A stretch of 64,000 bases of DNA, taken from Streptomyces sp. NBC_00259 (GTDB lineage Bacteria; Actinomycetota; Actinomycetes; Streptomycetales; Streptomycetaceae). Positions 17,505 to 25,880 of the stretch are shown here, one piece after another; the first letter of the stretch is position 1, and each line of letters opens with the position of its first letter. The position numbers were made by a program, and so were the translations under genes. The notes beneath the pieces are model-generated. The model did no database searches. It was not told where the DNA came from and worked only from the letters and a program-made list of their open reading frames with translations. The DNA lies in the NCBI RefSeq assembly GCF_036181745.1, contig NZ_CP108080.1, positions 8,100,744 through 8,164,743 of the forward strand. The letters run 5' to 3'.

Positions 17505-17711
17505 GCGCGGTGGCTGGTGCTCCCACGACCGCAGACTGAGCGTCGGCGCCCGCGCCGCCGTATTCCTCATTTCTCGGGGACGTGGATGGCGTGCAGGTCG
17601 TAGGCGACCAGCGCGTCGTGCGCCTCCCTCGGGAAGCGGGCCTTCTCGTCGACCGCCGCGGCGTGCGGTGCGATCTTGGCGTCGGCGAGTGCGGACCGTC
17701 TCGCGGAGCAT
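17505..17711 (-). pseudogene. Acyl-CoA dehydrogenase, N-terminal relic
   Basis: ATG 17711 follows AAGGAG and opens MLRETVR. One frame over it continues LADAKIAPHAAAVDEKARFP and REAHDALVAYDLHAIHVPE, and then, after a ~7-base insertion creating a TGA, EYGGAGADA. This is the alpha-helical start of an acyl-CoA dehydrogenase. The remaining ~300 codons are replaced by the reductase relic. Confidence 0.75.
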
Positions 17712-17730
17712 GTCGTGCTCCTTGGGGGTG

Positions 17731-17772
17731 GTGTGCGGCGCTGCCGTTACGGGGGAGCGGAGCGCCGCACAC
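17731..17772. repeat. Perfect 12-bp inverted repeat
   Basis: Arms GTGTGCGGCGCT (17731-17742) and AGCGCCGCACAC (17761-17772) are exact complements separated by 18 bases. They lie directly upstream of the acyl-CoA dehydrogenase relic, so this could be its operator or a terminator for a lost rightward gene. Confidence 0.6.
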
Positions 17773-18034
17773 CGGCCGGGCCCGTGCGGGGCGGCAGTAT
17801 GGGCGAGCGGGTCGGGCACACCCTCGAGTGCTCGACCGGCAGAATGTGCGGTTCTGCTTGGCTCGCGTACCTGCCGCACCGTGGGCCCGGCGGTCAGGGG
17901 GAGCGGCGCGTCGTGGCGCCGGGTGCCGGGTGCCGGGTGCCGACGGGCCGGTACCGACGGAGCGGCGGGCGAACCGGGTGAAGTACTCCAGCGCTGCGCA
18001 GGCGGACCGAAGCCCTCCGGCTGCCGGCCCCGGG

Positions 18035-18898
18035 TCAGGGGGTGATCATCGGGGTGCGCAGGGTGCCGATGCTTTCGATCCAGGTGACCAGCACGTCTCC
18101 CGGAGCCAGGAACTTCTGCGGGGTGCGGGCACCGCCGACACCGGCCGGGGTGCCGGTGAAGATCAGGTCGCCCGGCAGCAGGGGGCATACGGCCGACAGG
18201 CGGGTGATGAGCTCCGGGACGTCGAAGACCATCTCGGAGGTGCGGCTCTTCTGCAGGACCTCGCCGCCTTCGAGCCGGCAGCCCAGCTCCAGGTCGTCGG
18301 GGTCGGCGAACTCATCGGTGCTGACCAGTTCCGGGCCAAGCGGTGCGAAGCCCGGGTAGGACTTGCCGAGGGAGAACTGCGGGGCAGGACCGGTCAATTG
18401 CAGCCGCCGTTCGGACAAGTCCTGCCCCACGGTCAGCCCGGCCACATACGACCAGGCGGTCTCACGGGTCGCGCGGTGGCAGTGGCGGCCGATGACGGCG
18501 ACGAGCTCGGCCTCCCAGTCGACCAGCCCGTCGGGGAGGGTGACGGCCGTGTCATGGCCGGTCAGGGACGTAACGAACTTGGTGAAGACAGCCGGTTCCG
18601 ACGGCACGTCCAGCTTCGACTCCGCGATGTGGTCCCGGTAGTTCAGACCGACCGCGAAGATCTGAGAGGGCCGGGGAACGGGCGGCCCCCACACCGCGCC
18701 GGCGTCCGTGCCGACCCGCGGGGCCCTCGCCGCGTCCGATGACGCCAAGAACGTGCGCGCCCAGGAGGAGAACGCCTCCCAGTCGGCCAGCGCGCTCTGC
18801 GCAGCGGGACCGAAACGTCCCCCACTCGCCTCCGTGGCGTCGAAGTAGCCCTGCGGGCCCTTGATGACCAGTCGTCCGTCGATGTTTGCCAGGCGCAT
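18035..18898 (-). CDS. Fumarylacetoacetate hydrolase family protein 1
   Basis: The 287-aa product has the FAH C-terminal catalytic fold: substrate loop VGLNYRDHIAES (about residue 85), metal-site residues in DWEAELVAVIG (about 130) and the closing LPGDLIFTGTPAGVG. The ATG at 18898 follows GGAGG with five-base spacing. Members hydrolyse or decarboxylate diketo acids formed after ring cleavage (fumarylpyruvate, oxalocrotonate, acylpyruvates). It is divergent from the GntR gene and is a paralogue of the FAH protein at 23988, which sits beside a ring-cleavage dioxygenase. Confidence 0.92.
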   Translation of the reverse strand: MRLANIDGRLVIKGPQGYFDATEASGGRFGPAAQSALADWEAFSSWARTFLASSDAARAPRVGTDAGAVWGPPVPRPSQIFAVGLNYRDHIAESKLDVPSEPAVFTKFVTSLTGHDTAVTLPDGLVDWEAELVAVIGRHCHRATRETAWSYVAGLTVGQDLSERRLQLTGPAPQFSLGKSYPGFAPLGPELVSTDEFADPDDLELGCRLEGGEVLQKSRTSEMVFDVPELITRLSAVCPLLPGDLIFTGTPAGVGGARTPQKFLAPGDVLVTWIESIGTLRTPMITP

Positions 18899-18969
18899 GA
18901 GGTCCTCCATGCCGTGCGGTGTCCTGCGGCCGCAAGTCTTCACCCAGGATTTCGCTAAAGCAATAGATT

Positions 18970-18994
18970 AACGATAATTATTAGTATTGTCGTT
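18970..18994. promoter_or_regulatory. Candidate GntR operator between FAH 1 and GntR
   Basis: Inverted half-sites AACGATAAT and ATTGTCGTT (eight of nine bases complementary) flank a TATTAGT core in a short AT-rich island. It lies midway between the divergent FAH and GntR genes, where a GntR/FadR-family dimer would repress both. Confidence 0.6.
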
Positions 18995-19015
18995 TCGCTG
19001 CTACGGTGTTCGGTC

Positions 19016-19696
19016 ATGGCTGGTGAGAAGGCAACGAGAGGCGGCGTCGTCTACGCGCTGATCCGCGAGGACATCTTTCAAGGGGTGCTCAGGCCCGGGC
19101 AGCGGCTGCGTCTGGTGGAGCTGGCCCAGCGCTTTTCGGTCAGCCAGTCGGTTGTGCGTGAAGCCCTTACCCGCCTGTCGGAGCAGGGCCTCGTCCACGC
19201 CGCCCCCCAGCAGGGATTCCGTGTGGTCACGGTGTCCCTGGAGGACCTGAACGAACTCACCGAAGCCCGGGTGGAGATCGAGACCCTGGTGCTGCGCCGG
19301 GCGATAGAACGGGGCAGCCTCAGGTGGGAGGCGGACGTGGTCGCGGCCCACCATCACCTGGCCGGTGTCACCGCAGTGCGGCCGGACGGCACCCTGAACA
19401 GCGAGTGGTTCACGATCCATGAGCGTTTCCACCAGAGGCTGCTCGATGCGTGCGGCAATGCCCGGCTGCTGGCCGCCGCCCTCAGCTTGAGGGATGCGGC
19501 CACGCTGTACCGGCGCTGGTCGCGGCCCGTGGGCCATGACACCCAGCGCGATGTGGCGGCCGAGCACCAAGAGCTCGTCGACTCGGTGCTGCGCAGAGAC
19601 GCCGACGGGGCGGCCGAGCTGCTCGCCCGGCACATCGACCGCACCTCCCAGGCTCTGCGTGCGGTGATCGAGAAGGACCCCGCCACGGTGGAGTAG
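19016..19696 (+). CDS. GntR-family regulator with FCD domain
   Basis: The 226-aa product has an N-terminal winged helix (residues 8-75, LRLVELAQRFSVSQSVVREAL) and a C-terminal all-helical FCD ligand domain. His residues that usually coordinate a metal are present (AAHHH near 115, HERFHQRL, a His in AAEHQEL, ARHID). FCD proteins of this class commonly sense small carboxylic acids. Divergence from FAH 1 with a palindrome in the spacer suggests it represses that gene until a ring-cleavage product accumulates. Confidence 0.92.
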   Translation: MAGEKATRGGVVYALIREDIFQGVLRPGQRLRLVELAQRFSVSQSVVREALTRLSEQGLVHAAPQQGFRVVTVSLEDLNELTEARVEIETLVLRRAIERGSLRWEADVVAAHHHLAGVTAVRPDGTLNSEWFTIHERFHQRLLDACGNARLLAAALSLRDAATLYRRWSRPVGHDTQRDVAAEHQELVDSVLRRDADGAAELLARHIDRTSQALRAVIEKDPATVE

Positions 19697-19869
19697 CCGG
19701 GCAGGGCGACGATGTTGCGGACACCGGCCGGCCTGCTCGTGCTCGCCCTGACCGAGAGCCGGCCGGGACGCGCAGTGCCGCTGTCGCCGGCGTCGTGCAC
19801 GGGGTGGTCCGGCGGCGACCAGCAAGGCACAGCAGCGCATGCTGCTCTCACGACGGCAAGGACGGCGTC

Positions 19870-19986
19870 ATGACGGCTCACCACACATCCGGTCCCGCCG
19901 ACTGGATCTACCGGCTCGATCCGAAGCCCGAAGTGGCCGCCATTGCCGGCCACTACTGCTTCTACGACACGGAGCTGGTGAAGTAA
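19870..19986 (+). pseudogene. Short fragment, possibly DUF427-like
   Basis: A 38-codon frame (TAHHTSGPADWIYRLDPKPE, then VAAIAGHYCFYDTELVK) stops at 19986. The IAGHYCFYDTE element resembles the core of DUF427 proteins, but the family is longer. It is probably the truncated end of a gene whose start was lost. Confidence 0.35.
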
Positions 19987-20095
19987 GGGAGGGCTCACGG
20001 CCTTGGGATGCGTCCGCTGCAGAGATCTTCGACGCGGTGGGCGCGGTCGAGGGGCTCAGCGCTGCTCAGAGCACCTGGAGAATTCGAGCACAAGC

Positions 20096-20463
20096 ATGGT
20101 TCCGGTCGTGGCCGAGTACGACTTCCCGCAGGATCTTCTCGACGCGCAGGCGCGCCTCCAGTAGGCACGAGCGACTGGGAGGCGCTGTGCCGAACGCTGC
20201 CCTGGTCGGTCGAGCCCACGTCTGGCTGGCCGGGGGAGGAGCATCCGCACACCGGGATCGTGACCGGCGGCTGGGAGGACAGCCCCGGCTACACCGACGA
20301 GCAGAAGGCGGAGGACACGCGGCTGCGCGCGCTGGTGCGGGACCTGTCGATCACGGTGTCCACACACCCGTACTGGGCGACTCTCCAGGGCGGGGACGTC
20401 GTGGCAGCCCGGATGGCGCTGAAGCACCACCCCGATGTCCTGCCAAGCCCCGCCGGGGCATAA
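20096..20463 (+). pseudogene. Frameshifted hypothetical protein
   Basis: ATG 20096 opens VPVVAEYDFPQDLLDAQARL and meets a TAG. In another frame the reading continues TLPWSVEPTSGW, GYTDEQKAED and THPYWATLQGGDVVAARMAL to 20463. The two halves together look like the short proteins (EFPQDL...LPWSVEP...STHPFW pattern) I recall from Streptomyces integrative elements. Function is unknown. Confidence 0.5.
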
Positions 20464-20837
20464 CTGATGGATGCGTGAACCGTGATGGATCACCTGACTG
20501 AGAGACGTGGCAGGTCCTCACCTTTACCGACCACATCGAAGGTGACCGGGTCACCCGTTGGAGCGGCGTGTAGCCCCCTCGCGTTCTGCTTTACCGTGCG
20601 TGGAAAGCCTCTTCGTCACGTGGCGTTGAGGGGGGGCGGATGCGGCGATCTGTTTGCCGGCTTCTTCTTCAAGTCGGTCCACGACAGCGGTTGCTCACGG
20701 GTGGTTTGGGAGGCACCCCGAATCTCGGAGGGGCGCTGTTCGCGAGTTTTGACGGCACTGTGGTGCTTGCCAGGACAGCATGGGGATGCTCCTCGCTACA
20801 GGGGCTGGTCACGCGTCCCGTCGAGCGCAGGTTCTAA
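20464..20837. other. No gene recognised
   Basis: About 375 bases. A short rightward reading near 20512-20575 (VLTFTDHIEGDRVTRWSGV then stop) looks like the tail of a small cupin- or NTF2-like protein but cannot be assigned. The rest shows no credible frame. Confidence 0.4.
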
Positions 20838-21965
20838 TTAATACTGATCCAGGCGGTGTGCGTACGGGGTCGGCAGAGACTGCGTGCCGCCTCCGGGGAA
20901 CCAAGCCGTACAAAGATCCCGGTACCGTTCGGGGATCGACATGCCGTGTACGTATGCGTCATCGGTCGACCAGTAGCCAAGAAGCAGCCGGATGAGCGCC
21001 CTGTCATCGGGGAGCAGGTCGCCGCGTCGCAGCGCGTCGAACGCCTTGTCGTAGACCCTGTCCGGCTGCTGCACGGCAGCCCGGCGCCGCAGCTCGGGCT
21101 CGAGCTTCCGCACCAGGGACGACCGGTTCAGAACGGCGGCCATCATCCCGCCGCTCGGCGGAAATCTCTGCTGGTAGGTGCAGCCCATATGGCGAGCCAC
21201 TTGGCCGGTGAGGCTGTCGGCCGGCTCCCGCACTGTGAATCCGCTCAGACGCCGTTGCCAGCAGAGTCGGGCGGTGGCCATGAGCAGCAGGTGTGCCGCG
21301 GTGGCATTCTCGGCCACCAGTTCGTCCACGGTCAGCGAATCCAGGGGGGTCACCGAAGGCTCGGCCCTCCAGCACGGCATAGCCGACGGCAGCACCATCG
21401 GTCTGCAGGACCAGGGTCTGCGATCCAGGCTTCCACGTGGCCTGGGGGATGAGTCGGTTCCAGCCTGCGTGCCGTGCGTGGGTCCAGGGCCGCTGAGCGT
21501 GCGCGGTGTTGTACAGACGGATCATCGCCGGAAGATCGGCCGGAGAGCCGCTGTGGATGCCCGGGACGGCCGTACCCAGATCGTCTCCCACCGCCTGTTC
21601 GACGTTGCGCACGGGGATGACCAGGTGCCCTTCGGCGACGGCTCCGACGAAGCCGAACTGCTCGTACACCCCCTCGATACCGTTGGATACGAAGGCGATG
21701 CCCACCCTCTGTGCCATGCCGGCCAACGCCTGGCGGAGGAGTCGACTCATGTGCCCTGACGTCGGAACTCGGGCTGGGTCTCCACGCCACCGATGCCTTC
21801 CGCGGCAACGGCCACCGCGCCGAATCGCAGTTGGAAGGAGAGCGCCTCCAACTCGGCGACCGGATCGCCTCCAGCGGTCCGCAGCCGGCAGTAACGCACT
21901 TGCAGACTGCGCACTTCCTGATCCGGAACTTCGGTGTAGCCGGCCCTTGGCTCATGATCCGACAC
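20838..21965 (-). pseudogene. GNAT-family N-acetyltransferase with two frameshifts
   Basis: The reading starts at GTG 21965 (SDHEPRAGYTEV) and reaches GIGGVETQPEFRRQG, the acetyl-CoA-binding R/Q-x-x-G region. A one-base deletion near 21748 shifts it into MSRLLRQALAGMAQRVGIAF and GIEGVYEQFGFVG. A second shift near 21390 leads to the C-terminal domain (SLTVDELVAENATAAHLLL ... HRLDQY). The whole is a ~370-residue Eis-like or two-domain GNAT enzyme. Two lesions argue for true decay. Confidence 0.75.
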
Positions 21966-22002
21966 GGAAGGTCCTCAGCTTCTTGATCGCACGGCGGTGC
22001 CG

Positions 22003-22176
22003 TCATTTCCCGTGAACATCAGCGATGTCCTTTACCGGCCCACTGCTGCTGAGACCCGTAACGCTGTCACCGAAAGTGAATGAAGTCAGATGTTCCCGTG
22101 ACTCACCGACAAAGCCACCGAGCGCTGTGACGACAGCGTCGATGTACGGGCGGTGCGGCGGTGTCTGGTCGCTCAT
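22003..22176 (-). CDS. Small hypothetical protein (57 aa)
   Basis: The frame encodes SDQTPPHRPYIDAVVTALGG and then an acidic, Gly/Ser-rich tail. The PHRPYxxAV start recalls the N-terminus of DUF6292 proteins seen beside Streptomyces integrative elements, but only that short segment matches. The ribosome site is weak. It may be a truncated remnant. Confidence 0.35.
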   Translation of the reverse strand: MSDQTPPHRPYIDAVVTALGGFVGESREHLTSFTFGDSVTGLSSSGPVKDIADVHGK

Positions 22177-22377
22177 GTCCTGGACAACGAGCAGTCCAGC
22201 GCTGCGGCACGTGCATGACGTCTCGCTCGGGCTGCGCCGTCCGATGGGACACCACCGCATCCGGCTGACTCATCGTCTGGAATCCCGCACCACACGGCTC
22301 CCAATACGCGCTGTCCAGGCGCCCGGGGGGTAGCACATAGTGGACCGGACACTTCACCGATCACGAACGGACGGCCT

Positions 22378-22947
22378 GTGACGACTGCGTACAGCGAATC
22401 CTCCACCGAGCGCATCCCGGGACGGTCCTGGACCATCCGCCTGACGGGACACAGCGACCGCACCGCCACCGTCACCTGCAGCACCGCCGCGTGCCGCATG
22501 CCGGCCCGCTCCAAGAACCTCGCCGCGATGCGCACCTTCGCCGCCCAGCACGCCGCCGCCCACGCCAAGGTGGCCACGATCCGGCCCAACGCCTCCTGCC
22601 ATTGCCGCGCCCAGCAGTGCGCCGCCCACCCGGACATGACGGTGCACTGCGCCGGCGCCGTGGTGATGATCCTGCGCCATGACCCGACGGTGGGCCGAGT
22701 GTGGAGCGTGGAGGAAGTCTGCGCGGCCTGCGCTCCCCTGATCACCCACGCTACGGTCATCGCCCGTGCCGCCCGGCCCCAACCTGCCGCACCCGAGAAG
22801 GATCCCGCGCAGGTCCCGGCCCCGCGCTCGGCCGTACCGGGTGGGTTCTCCTCGCCGGGCGCCCCGACGACTGGTGATGCCCAGCGCCGCCGGCCCCGGC
22901 CCACGGCCCGGCGACCGCGCCGCCCGGGCAACGGGCAGGGACGCTGA
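22378..22947 (+). CDS. Cys/His-containing hypothetical protein (189 aa)
   Basis: The frame starts with GTG 22378. The first ~125 residues contain spaced Cys and His residues (VTCSTAACRMPAR, CHCRAQQCAAH, CAGAVV, VCAACAPL) that could form a metal site. The last 60 residues are Pro/Arg/Ala-rich and probably disordered. I do not recognise a family. Codon bias fits a real gene, and similar proteins occur in actinomycete plasmid and integrative-element cargo. Confidence 0.5.
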   Translation: MTTAYSESSTERIPGRSWTIRLTGHSDRTATVTCSTAACRMPARSKNLAAMRTFAAQHAAAHAKVATIRPNASCHCRAQQCAAHPDMTVHCAGAVVMILRHDPTVGRVWSVEEVCAACAPLITHATVIARAARPQPAAPEKDPAQVPAPRSAVPGGFSSPGAPTTGDAQRRRPRPTARRPRRPGNGQGR

Positions 22948-23484
22948 CCGCACAGCGGCGCGAGAGTGCCACGTCGAGATGGGCGAAGGGGCTGGGGTAG
23001 GAGCGCGGGGCGACGTAGCCGATGGGGTGGCGGGGAATGCCCCACTCGTCGAGGAGCTGTGTGATGCTGCCCCCGTGGCGGTCCGCCGGCGTCGACACCC
23101 TCCACGGCCTGTCCCGCATCCTGCCGTTCCTGGACCCTGTATCCGCCGACGAAGCGGCTCGCCTGTTGCGAGGATGACCTCGCAAGACCTGCCCAGCGAG
23201 CGCCACGAGCACCTGATGGCGATGCGCGGCGCGGAGGTACATCGACGATTCGGACGTCAAAGCGCAGGTTGCGGATCGGCGCTGGTCACATGGGCGCTGT
23301 CAGCCCAAAGTAAGCGGACTTTTGTGTTCCGGGGACCAAGAGTCGGTGCCGCGGTCGCGGGTTGACTGCTCTGTGTGGGTGGCAGGAGCCGGCCACTCGG
23401 CCCGGCCGCTGGGGCGTCACCGTGGTGCTGTGACGGTGCCTGCGCGGTCGGGCCGACGGTACTGGAGCACGGTGCGAGGCAGCC
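22948..23484. other. No intact gene; scattered coding scraps
   Basis: About 540 bases. A rightward scrap near 23080-23165 reads VDTLHGLSRILPFLDPVSAD, and a leftward one near 22990-23090 reads STPADRHGGSITQLLDEWGI. Both look protein-like but neither has a complete frame or a family I know. Possibly debris of two overlapping insertions. Confidence 0.4.
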
Positions 23485-23874
23485 ATGGACAGTTTGGTCG
23501 GAGCTTGGGCCCTTGAGGACTTCTCGGAAACATGTCAGGGGACGGTCATCCGTCCGCTCGGGGAGCGTCCCAGCGGGGTGCTGCTCTACGCCGCCGACGG
23601 GTGGATGAGCGCACTGCTGACAGCCGATCCCGATGTGGCCCCGGTCGCATCCCACGTCCAGGAGACAGTGGGCCGGACCGTGGCGTATGCCGGCCGCTGG
23701 GAGCGCGAGGCGGACGGGCCGGTCATGCACCTTATTCAGGCCAGTCACTACGCACCGTGGGTGGGGACGACCTTGGTGCGCGATGTCCGGTTCAGTCCGG
23801 GACGGCTGGAGCTGACAGCTGCCGGGGCCGATGAGTCCCTGTTGCGCCTGCGCTGGCGACGGGCCGACGCCTGA
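23485..23874 (+). CDS. Lipocalin-like domain protein
   Basis: The 129-aa product matches the lipocalin-like (Lipocalin_5) pattern: LVGAWALEDFSE at the start, a VIRPLGERPSGVLLYAADGWM strand pair, YAGRWE in the middle, and antiparallel strands ending LRLRW. The family forms a small beta-barrel. Some members sit with polyketide or aromatic-pathway enzymes, where they bind hydrophobic intermediates. It lies 113 bases before FAH 2 in the same direction, so it may lead the catabolic operon. Confidence 0.75.
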   Translation: MDSLVGAWALEDFSETCQGTVIRPLGERPSGVLLYAADGWMSALLTADPDVAPVASHVQETVGRTVAYAGRWEREADGPVMHLIQASHYAPWVGTTLVRDVRFSPGRLELTAAGADESLLRLRWRRADA

Positions 23875-23987
23875 CGGCGTGGGACCGGGCCGGCCGCCCG
23901 CCTCACAGCCGGAGCAGCGACAACGACCGCCTGGCTGATCACCCTCTCATCCCCTCTTCCCCTTTATTCTCATGGAGGTGTTGTGCC

Positions 23988-24863
23988 ATGCGCACAGCCA
24001 ATCTGAACGGCCGGCTGGTGCTCGTCCTCGACGACGGTGCCGTGGACGTGGAGAAAGCCAGTGACGGGCTGTTCTCCTCGGACCCGCAGGCAGTCTTCGA
24101 CCGCTGGGCCGAGTTCCGCGACTGGGCCCGGTCCGCGGCCGCGACCGGCCACGAGCGGACGCCTTTGGAGGAGCGGCAGTTGGGCGCGCCGGTTCCGCGT
24201 CCGCGGCAGGTCTTCGCCGTTGCCTTGAACTACGCCGACCACGTGGCGGAGTCGGGGGTCGCCGTACCGGAGCGTCCCGCTGTCTTCACCAAGTACCCCA
24301 CGTCCCTGACCGGGCCGTACGACACGGTCTCGCTGCCGAGTGCCTTGGTCGACTGGGAGGTCGAGCTGGTAGCGGTGATCGGTCGTGAGGCGTCCCAGGT
24401 CGCCGTCTCGGACGCGTGGCAGTACGTGGCCGGCCTCACGCTCGGCCAGGACCTGTCCGAGCGCGGCATCCAGTTGTCGGGACCGGCGCCCCAGTTCTCG
24501 CTGGGCAAGTCGTTCCCCGGCTTCAGCCCGACCGGGCCGGTGCTGGTCACCCCGGACGAGTTCGACAACCCCGACGACCTCGCGCTCGGCTGCGCGATCG
24601 ACGGCGAGACCATGCAGGACTCGCGCACCTCCCAGCTGATCTTCTCGGTGTCCCAGCAGATCGCCTGGATGTCGTCGATCTGCCCGCTGCTGCCCGGCGA
24701 CCTGATCTTCACCGGCACACCGGCAGGCGTGGGCGGTACCCGGGACCCGCGCCGCTTCCTGGCCCCCGGCGAGGAACTGCGCAGCTGGATCGACGGCATC
24801 GGTGAGCTGCGCAATCCGCTGGTCGCCGGCCCCAGCTACCCCGAAGGCCCGCAGGCCGTCTGA
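23988..24863 (+). CDS. Fumarylacetoacetate hydrolase family protein 2
   Basis: The 291-aa product is a paralogue of the FAH protein at 18035: VALNYADHVAES loop, DWEVELVAVIG metal site, GPAPQFSLGKS and LPGDLIFTGTPAGVG. The ATG follows GGAGG. The dioxygenase gene starts 65 bases downstream. In known meta-cleavage pathways FAH-fold enzymes act as hydratases, decarboxylases or hydrolases on the ring-fission product, which fits this position directly before the ring-cleaving enzyme. Confidence 0.93.
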   Translation: MRTANLNGRLVLVLDDGAVDVEKASDGLFSSDPQAVFDRWAEFRDWARSAAATGHERTPLEERQLGAPVPRPRQVFAVALNYADHVAESGVAVPERPAVFTKYPTSLTGPYDTVSLPSALVDWEVELVAVIGREASQVAVSDAWQYVAGLTLGQDLSERGIQLSGPAPQFSLGKSFPGFSPTGPVLVTPDEFDNPDDLALGCAIDGETMQDSRTSQLIFSVSQQIAWMSSICPLLPGDLIFTGTPAGVGGTRDPRRFLAPGEELRSWIDGIGELRNPLVAGPSYPEGPQAV

Positions 24864-24927
24864 CGCGCGGCTTCCGCACCTTCCTGCGTACACCACCCGC
24901 ACACTGAAGCTCTTGGAGGAGACTGCC

Positions 24928-25851
24928 ATGGCCCTGCACCGCGTGGCGCACATCACGATCGGGGTGCCCAATGTGGCCGACACCTCGGCCTACTACGCCG
25001 ATTTCGGGCTGACGGACCTCGGCGACGGCCGTTTCGCCACTGCCGACGGCGGTGAACAGCTCAAGATCGTTCACGCGGCGCGGCGCCGCCTGGAAGAGCT
25101 CACCCTGAGCGCCGACGACCCCGACGACCTGAGTCGGATCGGCTCGGCCCTCGACCGGCTCGAGGTGCCGTTCGTCCGGGACTCCCACCGCCTGCGCGCG
25201 GTCGACCCGGGCACCGAGGTGACGGTGACCGTCGAGGTGCAGCCGCGCATCGTGCAGTCCGCGGCCGCGCGGATGCCGTACAACGCTCCCGGGCGGATCG
25301 AGCGGACCGGGGAGCGTGCCCCCGGCGTACTTCGTGAGGGGCCGGTGCGCGTCCGCCGCCTGGGACACGTCGTCCTGGGCTCCACCGACCAGGAGGCTTC
25401 CCAGCGCTTCTTCACCGAAGGGCTCGGCTTCAAGGTCAGCGACCAGGCACCGGGCGCGGCGTTCCTGCGCTGCTCCACCGACCACCACAACGTCCTCGTC
25501 CAGCAGGCCCCCATCTCCTTCCTCCACCACACCTCCTGGCAGGTGGACGACGTGGACGAGGTCGGACGCGGCGCCACACGGATGCTGGAAGGCCACCCCG
25601 AGCGCCATGTGTGGGGTCTGGGCCGCCACCAGCTGGGGTCGAACTTCTTCTGGTATCTCAAGGATCCGGCCGGCAACTTCTCCGAGTACTACTCCGACAT
25701 GGACTGCATCGTCGACGACCAGCTGTGGACCCCCGGGGTGTGGGAGGACGCCCGCGTCGCCCTGTACAACTGGGGCCCGCCGGTACCGCCGTCCTTCCTG
25801 CGCCCCGAGGACCTCGCCGCGCTGATGACCGGCGCGCACGACGCCAGCTGA
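24928..25851 (+). CDS. Extradiol (VOC) ring-cleavage dioxygenase
   Basis: The 307-aa two-domain VOC protein resembles catechol 2,3-dioxygenase / BphC. Likely Fe(II) ligands are His147 (RLGHVVLG), His200 or His201 (FLHHTSWQ) and Glu253 (NFSEYYSD), in the order His-His-Glu required for extradiol chemistry. The N-terminal module has lost these ligands, as expected. ATG 24928 follows TTGGAGGAG. Flanked by FAH 2 and a phenolic hydroxylase, it should open a catechol-type ring. Which catechol cannot be told from sequence. Confidence 0.9.
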   Translation: MALHRVAHITIGVPNVADTSAYYADFGLTDLGDGRFATADGGEQLKIVHAARRRLEELTLSADDPDDLSRIGSALDRLEVPFVRDSHRLRAVDPGTEVTVTVEVQPRIVQSAAARMPYNAPGRIERTGERAPGVLREGPVRVRRLGHVVLGSTDQEASQRFFTEGLGFKVSDQAPGAAFLRCSTDHHNVLVQQAPISFLHHTSWQVDDVDEVGRGATRMLEGHPERHVWGLGRHQLGSNFFWYLKDPAGNFSEYYSDMDCIVDDQLWTPGVWEDARVALYNWGPPVPPSFLRPEDLAALMTGAHDAS

Positions 25852-25880
25852 TCGAACGAAAGAAGGAAGCGGAAGCACGT

